From: Desulfonatronospira sp.
GTDB lineage: Bacteria; Desulfobacterota; Desulfovibrionia; Desulfovibrionales; Desulfonatronovibrionaceae
Assembly: GCA_007127015.1 (NCBI GenBank)
Contig: SLAE01000079.1
Span: forward strand, 1-17,651
Reading direction: 5' to 3'
DNA: 17,651 nucleotides
The notes below the pieces were generated by a model. The model made no database searches, was not told where the DNA came from, and was given only the letters and a program-made list of their open reading frames with translations. The position numbers and the translations under genes are program-made. Below are positions 1 to 6,616 of this stretch, piece by piece (position 1 is the stretch's first letter; the number at the start of each line of letters is the position of its first letter).

Positions 1-419
1 ACACTTAATATGGTAATCTTGCAGTCCTCTCCCACAGAGAATTCCGCCGGACAAACCAGGTTGCCCACATTTTCCACAAAGAGAATATCCAGCCGGTTCA
101 GGTCCATCTGTTCCACTGCTTCCTGAATCATGGACGCATCCAGGTGGCAGCCCTTTCCGGTGTTGATCTGCAGCACCTGAGCTCCGGTCGCGGCAATTTT
201 TTCAGCATCATTGCTGGTCTGCAGGTCGCCTTCAATAACAGCCATATTAAATTCATGCTTCAGTCTGGTCAGGGTCTTTTCCAGCAAAGTGGTTTTGCCC
301 GCTCCCGGCGAACTCATCAGGTTCAGGACCAGGATTTTTTTTTCATTTAACATGTCCTGCAGCTGGTCGGATAATCGCTGGTTGGATTCCAGAATATTTC
401 GTAAAACCTTTATCTGCAT
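1..419 (-). CDS. hypB: Hydrogenase/urease nickel-insertion GTPase HypB, partial (C-terminus beyond the window)
   Basis: HypB is a cytoplasmic SIMIBI-class GTPase that works with HypA to deliver nickel to [NiFe]-hydrogenase large subunits. My translation of the minus strand is open for 139 codons to the window edge. It shows a P-loop (SSPGAGKTT, residues 36-44), GDLQTSND in the switch region, the metal-site motif GKGCHLD (Cys91, His92) and ENVGNLVCP with Cys123. These cysteine and histidine positions form the G-domain metal site in known HypB proteins. The N-terminus has neither the His-rich stretch nor the CXXCGC motif found in some HypBs, so this is the short form with only the G-domain site. 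Two ATGs are adjacent (422 and 419). AAGGAG at 425-430 lies 5 nt from the second, so I chose 419. The gene starts 14 nt after hypA stops, as in an operon. A run of nine A (coding sense) covers codons 26-29. Confidence 0.95.
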   Translation of the reverse strand, partial: MQIKVLRNILESNQRLSDQLQDMLNEKKILVLNLMSSPGAGKTTLLEKTLTRLKHEFNMAVIEGDLQTSNDAEKIAATGAQVLQINTGKGCHLDASMIQEAVEQMDLNRLDILFVENVGNLVCPAEFSVGEDCKITILS

Positions 420-433
420 CATCTCTCCTTGAT

Positions 434-784
434 TTATTCGACTTCCATTTCCTGCACATACATTTCCTTGCCCTCAACTATTTCGTGTCCGAATTCAGTA
501 CCGCAGGACGTACAGGTCATGATGAGCAGGTCGTCCTGGGGGATAAAAACTTCAGAGCAGCTGCGGCAGCGGACTTTGAGAGGAACTTCCCGGGTTTCCA
601 GCTCAGCTCCCTGCAGCGGGGTGTCCTCAGTCAGAGCCTTGAAGGCCGTCTGCAGCATTTCGGGTACTATTCCGGATATGCTTCCATATGTAATGCTGAC
701 TCGTAAAAGTTTTTTCGCGTTGTGTCTGGACATCTCCTGATCAATGATCCGGATCAGGTTCTGGGCGATGGACATTTCATGCAT
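434..784 (-). CDS. hypA: Hydrogenase nickel-incorporation metallochaperone HypA
   Basis: HypA is a small cytoplasmic zinc protein that binds nickel and passes it, with HypB, to the hydrogenase active site. The 116-residue product has the usual family length. It begins MHEMSI, which places the nickel-binding His at position 2 and fixes the start. The zinc site is formed by two CXXC pairs, Cys73/Cys76 and Cys91/Cys94. The gene starts only 7 nt after the malic enzyme stop codon and has no convincing Shine-Dalgarno sequence. Translation is therefore probably coupled to the upstream gene (inference). hypB follows 14 nt downstream. The rest of the hyp set (C, D, E, F) is not in this window. Confidence 0.96.
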   Translation of the reverse strand: MHEMSIAQNLIRIIDQEMSRHNAKKLLRVSITYGSISGIVPEMLQTAFKALTEDTPLQGAELETREVPLKVRCRSCSEVFIPQDDLLIMTCTSCGTEFGHEIVEGKEMYVQEMEVE

Positions 785-791
785 GGCGGTG

Positions 792-2111
792 TTAAATATT
801 AAGATTATATGAGTTTATAAATTCCCGAATTCTTTTTTGGGATTGTTTCATCCTGATTTTAAGTGAATCTTCGTAGCTCACCAGATCGATTCTCGTCCTT
901 GCGGTTCCTGTGGCCATGGCCGCTTCAGCCACTGCAACACATTCCCGGAACACTATCCTGGGATCCAAAGGCTTGGGAATGACATAATCAGGGCCGTACT
1001 CAAGACTTTTGAGGCCATAGGCCTCCAGAACCTCCGCGGGAACGGGCTCCCTGGCCAGCCGCGCCAGTGATCTGGCTGCAGCCATTTTCATCTCCTCATT
1101 GATCTTGCGCGCCCTTACATCAAGAGCGCCTCTGAAAATAAACGGAAATCCGGAGACGTTATTTACCTGATTGGGAAAATCAGAGCGGCCGGTACCAATG
1201 ATACATTCAGGATCGGCCTTTTTGGCTTCAAAATAGGATATTTCCGGATCAGGGTTGGCCATGGCGAAAATTATGGCCGGCCTGGACATGGTCCTGACCA
1301 TGTCTTTGTTCAGCAGGTCCTTGACCGACAGACCGATGAAAACATCCGCACCTTTGATGACATCATGCAGGGAACCAAGATCTTTTTTCTGAGCAAACTG
1401 TCTTTTATAGCTGTTCAGATCTTTACGGCCTTCATGAATCAAACCGCGGGAGTCAAACATGCAGATGTTTTCCGGGGTCAGCCCCAGCTGGATGTAAAAC
1501 CGGCAGCAGGCTACTGCTGCCGCTCCTGCTCCGGAAACCACCACTTTAAGGTTTTCTATTTTTTTATTAGTGATTTCAACGGCATTGAGCAGGCCTGCTC
1601 CGGATATAATTGCCGTGCCATGCTGATCATCGTGAAAAACCGGGATGTCCATCTCCTCGATCAAGGTCTCTTCAATGAGGAAACATTCAGGCGCCTTAAT
1701 GTCTTCAAGATTGATTCCCCCGAATGTAGGTTCCACCATTTTTACCCATTTGATGAATTCTTCAGGATCCTTCTGATTGATATTCAGGTCATATACATCG
1801 ATATCCGCAAAAGCTTTAAACAGAACACCCTTGCCTTCCATAACCGGCTTGGCCGCGAGAGGTCCGATGCTTCCAAGGCCAAGCACCGCGGTTCCGTTGG
1901 AGACTACGGCCACAAGATTGCTTTTATTGGTATAGGTGAATACAAGATCCGGGTCCCGGACGATCTCATTGCAGGCTTCAGCCACACCGGGACTGTAGGC
2001 CATGGACAGATGCTTCTGGGTCGTGCAGGGCTTGACCGGTACAACTTCCAGTTTGCCTTTCCTGCCCATACTGTGATAATCAAGAGCTTCTTGTCTACTG
2101 AACAGGGACAT
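792..2111 (-). CDS. Malic enzyme (malate dehydrogenase, oxaloacetate-decarboxylating), single-domain MaeB-like
   Basis: This enzyme oxidatively decarboxylates malate to pyruvate and CO2 with NAD(P)+ and a divalent metal. The 439-residue protein carries AYSPGVA (residues 38-44, with the catalytic Tyr), the conserved lysine region GKGVLFKAF (93-101), metal ligands in NLEDI (134-138) and FHDDQHGTA (159-167), and a Rossmann dinucleotide loop GAGAAAV (194-200). It matches the N-terminal half of MaeB but stops near residue 439, so the phosphotransacetylase-like domain of long MaeB proteins is absent. The cofactor cannot be read safely from sequence. The gene leads the minus-strand unit with hypA and hypB, behind a leader of roughly 145 nt from a predicted promoter. 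No clear Shine-Dalgarno precedes the ATG at 2111. The N-terminus aligns well with the family from this codon. Confidence 0.93.
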   Translation of the reverse strand: MSLFSRQEALDYHSMGRKGKLEVVPVKPCTTQKHLSMAYSPGVAEACNEIVRDPDLVFTYTNKSNLVAVVSNGTAVLGLGSIGPLAAKPVMEGKGVLFKAFADIDVYDLNINQKDPEEFIKWVKMVEPTFGGINLEDIKAPECFLIEETLIEEMDIPVFHDDQHGTAIISGAGLLNAVEITNKKIENLKVVVSGAGAAAVACCRFYIQLGLTPENICMFDSRGLIHEGRKDLNSYKRQFAQKKDLGSLHDVIKGADVFIGLSVKDLLNKDMVRTMSRPAIIFAMANPDPEISYFEAKKADPECIIGTGRSDFPNQVNNVSGFPFIFRGALDVRARKINEEMKMAAARSLARLAREPVPAEVLEAYGLKSLEYGPDYVIPKPLDPRIVFRECVAVAEAAMATGTARTRIDLVSYEDSLKIRMKQSQKRIREFINSYNLNI

Positions 2112-2196
2112 TTTAATAAAATCTTAAGGTGTTAGGTTTTCCATAAATATAACAACCATGTCCATGGCCGGAAACGGTTAACGCGGTTCCTGTTTA

Positions 2197-2210
2197 ACTG
2201 GTGTGCCAGT
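2197..2210. repeat. Short inverted repeat in the malic enzyme leader
   Basis: ACTGG and CCAGT flank TGTG as a perfect 5-bp dyad. It lies about 45 nt downstream of the predicted transcription start of the malic enzyme unit. It could be a small RNA hairpin or an operator half-site pair. No known regulator site is recognised. The rest of the 2112-2325 gap shows only the promoters listed separately. Confidence 0.35.
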
Positions 2211-2259
2211 GCCATTTATGCATATCCTGGACTCTTGCACAATTATTACGACATGGCGG

Positions 2260-2288
2260 TTGATTATAACGAACAAAAAACATTATGT
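2260..2288 (+). promoter_or_regulatory. Weak candidate promoter for folC, overlapping the opposite-strand promoter
   Basis: TTGATT (2260-2265) is followed after 17 nt by TTATGT (2283-2288), a poor match to a -10 box. It is proposed mainly because folC needs a promoter in this gap and nothing better is visible. It occupies almost the same bases as the minus-strand promoter, so the two would compete if both are real. Confidence 0.2.
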
Positions 2289-2291
2289 CAC
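2263..2291 (-). promoter_or_regulatory. Predicted sigma70-type promoter for malic enzyme-hypA-hypB
   Basis: On the minus strand a GTGACA box (2291-2286, five of six matches to TTGACA) is followed after exactly 17 nt by a perfect TATAAT (2268-2263). Transcription would begin near 2256 and leave a leader of about 145 nt before the malic enzyme ATG at 2111. Box matches and spacing are seen directly; activity is inferred. Confidence 0.6.
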
Positions 2292-2325
2292 CTTAATAAT
2301 CTTTTCAAGCACATTTTAAACAAAA

Positions 2326-3624
2326 ATGAATAAATTTAATAATTTTCAAGATTTGCAAAGATATCTTGATCACTTGGGATTGTTCCGAATGCGACTTGGC
2401 CTGGAGAGAATGCAAAAGGGCATGTACCTCCTTGATGTCCGTCATGGTGAACTGCCAGCAGTTCAGCTTATCGGAACCAACGGCAAAGGGTCCACAGCAT
2501 CGTTCCTGGAGAGTTTGGCCCTTGCACACGGCATGAAAGCCGGACTGTTCACTTCTCCGCATCTGGTCAGCGTTAAGGAAAGAATCAGGGTGGACGGAAA
2601 GGTGCTTCCGGATGAAGTCTGGCTGGATGCGGCCAATAAAGTTCATTCCGCATGCGCGGATCTTGGTCTAACCTACTTCGAATTTCTGACTCTTATGGCT
2701 GTTTTGATCTTCAGGCAGGCCGGGGTGGATGCAGCAATAATGGAGGCAGGTCTTGGAGGAAGATACGACGCTACCTCGAGTCTTGGCGCAAAGCTGCATG
2801 TAATTACCAGTATTGATCTGGATCATACCCCGGTGCTGGGTACTACCGTGCCCGAGATAGCCGCTGACAAGGTCGCTGCAGTATGTAAGGATTCCAGAGT
2901 TATCCTGGCCAGGCAGAGGAACAGTCTTGTCCGGGATATTGTCCAGCAGGCATGCGCCCGGGCTGGAGCAGGTTTCTTGTGCGTGGATGATTTCCAGCTG
3001 AAGGATGGCGGCAAATCAGGACTGAAGGGACTGACTTCAGTTGTAATTGATCAGCAGGATCTTGGACTTTTTGGTGATTATCAGCTGCAGAATGCCTTGA
3101 CTGCTCTACTGGCCTGGCGGATCCTGGCGGGAATGAAAGAGAAAAAAGTTGAACCTGAAAAATGCCTGCAGGCTCTCAAAAATACTTATCTGCCCGGCAG
3201 AATGCATGTGGTCAGTCCCAGACCTATGATCATCATGGATGGAGCGCATAATCCCGGAGCATTGTCCGGACTTCTCGCTTTTCTGCAAAGCCGGAATATA
3301 AATCCACTTAATATAGTTTTTGCCTGCTTGAGTGACAAGGAAGTAAAGCCTATGGCTCAAATGATAAAAAAGTTTAAGGCCAGGCGCATTCTGGTCCCGG
3401 AGACAGGCCACCACTCCAGGGCGATCAATCGAAAAGAGCTTCTGGCTCTTCTTGGTAAGAGGGCAAGGCCTGTGGACGACCTGCAAGGTTTTTTAAGCAG
3501 TAAGGATCTGGATGAACCTGTTCTGGTATGCGGATCTCTTTATCTGCTTGGATATATTTATTCCATATTTCCGCAATGGCTTGATCCGGACAATAAGTGG
3601 CCTCTGGCCTTTGACCGGCAATGA
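2326..3624 (+). CDS. folC: Folylpolyglutamate synthase / dihydrofolate synthase
   Basis: FolC is a cytoplasmic Mur-ligase-type enzyme that uses ATP to add glutamate to dihydropteroate and/or folates. The 432-residue length is typical. Visible motifs are the ATP-binding loop GTNGKGST (residues 50-57), TSPHL (76-80), EAGLGGRYDAT in the central domain and MDGAHNPGA, the interdomain signature of the family. Whether it has one or both activities cannot be decided from sequence. No good Shine-Dalgarno precedes the ATG at 2326, but the family N-terminus fits this start. Its TGA overlaps the selA ATG (ATGA at 3621-3624), so the two are co-transcribed and probably translationally coupled. It heads the plus-strand folC-selA-peptidase-selB unit. 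Confidence 0.95.
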   Translation: MNKFNNFQDLQRYLDHLGLFRMRLGLERMQKGMYLLDVRHGELPAVQLIGTNGKGSTASFLESLALAHGMKAGLFTSPHLVSVKERIRVDGKVLPDEVWLDAANKVHSACADLGLTYFEFLTLMAVLIFRQAGVDAAIMEAGLGGRYDATSSLGAKLHVITSIDLDHTPVLGTTVPEIAADKVAAVCKDSRVILARQRNSLVRDIVQQACARAGAGFLCVDDFQLKDGGKSGLKGLTSVVIDQQDLGLFGDYQLQNALTALLAWRILAGMKEKKVEPEKCLQALKNTYLPGRMHVVSPRPMIIMDGAHNPGALSGLLAFLQSRNINPLNIVFACLSDKEVKPMAQMIKKFKARRILVPETGHHSRAINRKELLALLGKRARPVDDLQGFLSSKDLDEPVLVCGSLYLLGYIYSIFPQWLDPDNKWPLAFDRQ

Positions 3625-5057
3625 GCTTCTTACAGGAGACATCAGCGTTGTCTGCATTATTTCGAAAAATACCTTCGGTAGATCTGCTGCTGAGCAGGGT
3701 TGAGGATGACAAGAATCTTGCCTTTATGCCCCGAACAATGCTCAGGGATCTGGTCAACGATTACTTGAATGCGTGCCGGGAAGAAATAAGAGCAGGGACT
3801 ATTACGCGAGAGGAAGAGCTCGAAGTGGAAGCGCTCTGGCCGGGCTTGAGGGATTACCTGAGGGACCGGGTCAGGCCCCGTTTCAGGCGGGTGATCAATG
3901 CAACAGGAGTGGTGATTCACACTAACCTGGGGCGTTCCATACTGGCTGAAGAAGCATGCAGGGCAGCTTATTCCGCCTGCGCTCATTATTCCAATCTGGA
4001 ATTTGACCTGGACACCGGTCTAAGAGGAAGCAGGTATGCACTTGTGGAAGAACTTCTCTGCCGCATTTCCGGAGCTGAAGCAGGGCTTATGGTAAACAAC
4101 AATGCCGCGGCAGTGCTCATTGTCCTGAATACTCTGGCTAAAGACAGGGAGGTTGTGGTCTCCCGGGGTCAGCTGGTGGAGATAGGCGGCTCGTTTCGAA
4201 TTCCTGAGGTTATGGCCAAATCCGGAGCCTGCCTAAAAGAGGTCGGAGCAACCAACAGAACCCATCTCAAGGATTATCAGGAAGCGATCAATACTGCTAC
4301 AGGCGTTCTGCTCAAGGTACATACCTCAAATTACCGGATAATCGGGTTTCACAAGGAGGTCGGTCTGAAGGAACTGGTCAGGCTTGGCCTTGAACATGAT
4401 CTGCCGGTGTTTGAAGACATGGGCAGCGGCAATTTTTTTGACTTTCAGGCGCACGGATTCTCATTCATGCCTGAGCCCACTGTGCAGCAGGTGATCAAAG
4501 ATGGGGTTTCCGTTGTATCCTTCAGTGGGGACAAACTGCTCGGCGGACCGCAGGCCGGGATTATTCTGGGCAAGAAGAAGTTTATCGATTCCATTAAGAA
4601 GAATCCCATGAACAGGGCCATGCGCATAGACAAGATGACTCTGGCCGCTCTGGAAGCCACCTTGAGATTTTATCTGGATCCACAGACCGCCAGGCTGAAA
4701 ATACCCACTTTACGCATGATCACCATGGACCGGAAGGAACTTAAAAAGAAGGCGGACAGGCTAAAAAACCGACTAAGGCGAAAGCTTGATAACCGCGTGG
4801 ACATAACTGTTTTTCCCGGCCAGTCGCGGGTGGGCGGCGGTGCTTTCCCCGAGCAGGATCTGCCGACTTATCTGGTAGGACTCGGCTGCCGGGATATGAG
4901 CTGTGAGGAAATGAGATCTTTACTTCTGCGAACCGATCCTCCTCTTGTGGGCAGGGTGGAGAATGATCTGTTCTGCCTTGATCCCCGGACTATTGACGAT
5001 TCCGAATACCAGATGGTGATCGATAGTCTGTGGGCGGTGTTAAAGGGAACGACTTAA
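3621..5057 (+). CDS. selA: L-seryl-tRNA(Sec) selenium transferase
   Basis: SelA is a PLP enzyme of the fold-type I class. It converts seryl-tRNA(Sec) to selenocysteinyl-tRNA(Sec) using selenophosphate and forms large ring-shaped oligomers in bacteria. The 478-residue length is normal. The N-terminal tRNA-binding region is followed by VINATGVVIHTNLGRS (residues 91-106), VNNNAAAV (158-165) and the PLP lysine in SFSGDKLLGGPQAG (Lys305). The start overlaps the folC stop. The stop codon lies inside the first of three GACTTAAG repeats. The presence of selA implies that selenoproteins, SelD and tRNA-Sec are encoded elsewhere, since none is seen here. selB follows two genes on, split from selA by a peptidase gene. 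Confidence 0.97.
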   Translation: MSFLQETSALSALFRKIPSVDLLLSRVEDDKNLAFMPRTMLRDLVNDYLNACREEIRAGTITREEELEVEALWPGLRDYLRDRVRPRFRRVINATGVVIHTNLGRSILAEEACRAAYSACAHYSNLEFDLDTGLRGSRYALVEELLCRISGAEAGLMVNNNAAAVLIVLNTLAKDREVVVSRGQLVEIGGSFRIPEVMAKSGACLKEVGATNRTHLKDYQEAINTATGVLLKVHTSNYRIIGFHKEVGLKELVRLGLEHDLPVFEDMGSGNFFDFQAHGFSFMPEPTVQQVIKDGVSVVSFSGDKLLGGPQAGIILGKKKFIDSIKKNPMNRAMRIDKMTLAALEATLRFYLDPQTARLKIPTLRMITMDRKELKKKADRLKNRLRRKLDNRVDITVFPGQSRVGGGAFPEQDLPTYLVGLGCRDMSCEEMRSLLLRTDPPLVGRVENDLFCLDPRTIDDSEYQMVIDSLWAVLKGTT

Positions 5058-5086
5058 GAGACTTAAGCGAGGGAGCGACTTAAGAG
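5045..5086 (+). repeat. Short degenerate tandem repeat across the selA stop codon
   Basis: GACTTAAG occurs three times (5051-5058, 5060-5067, 5077-5084). A 16-base unit, GGGAACGACTTAAGAG (5045-5060), recurs at 5071-5086 with one change. The selA TAA (5055-5057) lies inside the first copy. The core CTTAAG is palindromic. This looks like a local duplication at the gene end; no function is recognised. Confidence 0.6.
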
Positions 5087-5108
5087 AAGAACGACGGACC
5101 CTCGGAAC

Positions 5109-5127
5109 CGGCCTGGGCAACAGGCTG
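5109..5127 (+). other. Small hairpin between selA and the M18 peptidase gene
   Basis: GCCTG (5111-5115) and CAGGC (5121-5125) pair perfectly around the loop GGCAA. One C-G pair and one G-U wobble extend the stem to 7 bp. No U-run follows, so it is not a canonical terminator. It may be an RNA-processing or stability element in the 123-nt selA-peptidase gap, but no function can be assigned. Confidence 0.35.
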
Positions 5128-5180
5128 CGGAAAATGACTTTATAGATTCAGGTTTCTGAAATCATGATGAAGTTTTAAAA

Positions 5181-6608
5181 ATGGAGTATGAATATATGGA
5201 GTTTAAGTCCAGGAACTGCTGGCAGGTATATGGCAGCGAAGAACACCGCTCGGCCATGGACCGGATTGCCGGTGAATACGTAAACTTTTTGAGTGCCTGC
5301 AAAACTGAAAGGGAGACCATAGAATGGGCGCGTTCCAGGGCAGTGCTGCACGGTTTTTCCGAAGATCTCGAAGGTGATAAGTTTTTCAAGATTCATAAGG
5401 GAAAAAGCATAATCCTGGCCTGGAGAGGAAAAAAGCCCCTGTCCGGAGGGCTGCGTCTTTTCGGAGCGCACGCGGACACGCCAAGACTGGACCTGAAGCA
5501 AAGACCACTGTACGAGGAATGCAGGGTCAGCCTGGCTAAAACGCACTATTACGGTGGCATACGCAAGCATCAGTGGCTGGCCAGACCTCTGGCTCTGCAC
5601 GGTACTATCGTTAAAACCGACGGTTCCGCAATAAATATCTGCATCGGGGAGAAGGAAAGCGATCCGGTCTTTACCGTTGCCGATCTTCTGCCTCATCTGG
5701 CCTACAAGCAGATCGAAAAAAAACTGTCTGAAGCATTTGAAGCGGAAAAGCTAAATGTAATTCTTGGACACATTCCTCTGGCCGGAAACAGCATTACTAA
5801 AGAATCAGAAGGCAATGAAAAAAATGGGCAGCATGTAAAAAAAGGCGTGCTCCAAATGTTGAACCAAAAGTTCGGAATCATTGAGGAAGATCTCTACAGC
5901 GCGGAACTACAGGCTGTTCCTGCTGGTCCGGCCCGATTCGTCGGTTTGGATGAGGGGCTTATCGGCGGCTTCGGCCATGATGACCGGGCCTGCGTTTTTA
6001 CCGGTCTTATGGCCTTTCTTGAAAAAGGAAGCACTGAATGCACCCGGGTAGCCATTTTCTGGGACAAGGAGGAGATCGGATCAGAAGGCTCAAGCGGAGC
6101 CAAGTCACTGTTTCTTGAGTACACTCTTGAAGATATTCTCGAGGCCTGGGCGCCTAAGACAAGGCTGAGAACAGTTTTTGCCAATTCCAGGGCCATCTCA
6201 GGGGACGTACACGCGGCCATGGACCCTGATTACCAGGAAGTGCACGAAAAACTAAATGCCTCCCTGCTTGGACATGGACCGGTATTCTGCAAGTTTACCG
6301 GACACCGGGGAAAGGTGGGTGCCAATGACGCTCATGCCGAATACATCGGATGGCTGCGGAGTATTTTAAACCGGGAAGGTATTCCCTGGCAGATGGCTGA
6401 AACCGGAAGAGTCGATCTGGGAGGCGGTGGAACAATTGCCAAATTCCTGGCCATCTACGGCATGGACGTTATCGACTTCGGGCCGGGAGTTCTAAGCATG
6501 CACAGTCCTTTCGAGATAGTGAGCAAGGCCGATATCTACGCCACTTATCTGGCCTATTCCCGTTTTTTCAATGCACGGGAGAAAATACACGAGCACCAAG
6601 AAAGTTAG
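5181..6608 (+). CDS. M18-family zinc aminopeptidase
   Basis: This is a cytoplasmic metallo-aminopeptidase of family M18 (aspartyl aminopeptidase/aminopeptidase I type), which removes N-terminal residues from peptides using two metal ions. The 475-residue protein shows the family metal and catalytic motifs in order: GAHADTPRLDL (residues 95-105, His97 and Asp99), GGFGHDDRA (262-270), FWDKEEIGSEGSSGA (293-307, the Glu pair), SGDVHAAMDPDY (340-351) and LSMHSPFE (438-445, C-terminal His). Substrate preference cannot be read. ATGs at 5181 and 5196 are both in frame. GGAG at 5183-5186 lies 9 nt from the second and may make 5196 the true start, shortening the protein by five residues. It sits between selA and selB, 8 nt before selB, so it is co-transcribed with them. 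Any link to selenium is unproven. Confidence 0.93.
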   Translation: MEYEYMEFKSRNCWQVYGSEEHRSAMDRIAGEYVNFLSACKTERETIEWARSRAVLHGFSEDLEGDKFFKIHKGKSIILAWRGKKPLSGGLRLFGAHADTPRLDLKQRPLYEECRVSLAKTHYYGGIRKHQWLARPLALHGTIVKTDGSAINICIGEKESDPVFTVADLLPHLAYKQIEKKLSEAFEAEKLNVILGHIPLAGNSITKESEGNEKNGQHVKKGVLQMLNQKFGIIEEDLYSAELQAVPAGPARFVGLDEGLIGGFGHDDRACVFTGLMAFLEKGSTECTRVAIFWDKEEIGSEGSSGAKSLFLEYTLEDILEAWAPKTRLRTVFANSRAISGDVHAAMDPDYQEVHEKLNASLLGHGPVFCKFTGHRGKVGANDAHAEYIGWLRSILNREGIPWQMAETGRVDLGGGGTIAKFLAIYGMDVIDFGPGVLSMHSPFEIVSKADIYATYLAYSRFFNAREKIHEHQES

Positions 6609-6616
6609 GAGGATGA

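Noticed and set aside
1365..2135. 256-codon plus-strand open frame
   Set aside because: It is antisense to the clear malic enzyme gene and has no family resemblance; a shadow of coding bias.
2229..2238. Possible sigma54 promoter (GG and GC elements)
   Set aside because: The GG and GC dinucleotides are 6 nt apart, not the required 10, and flanking bases do not fit.
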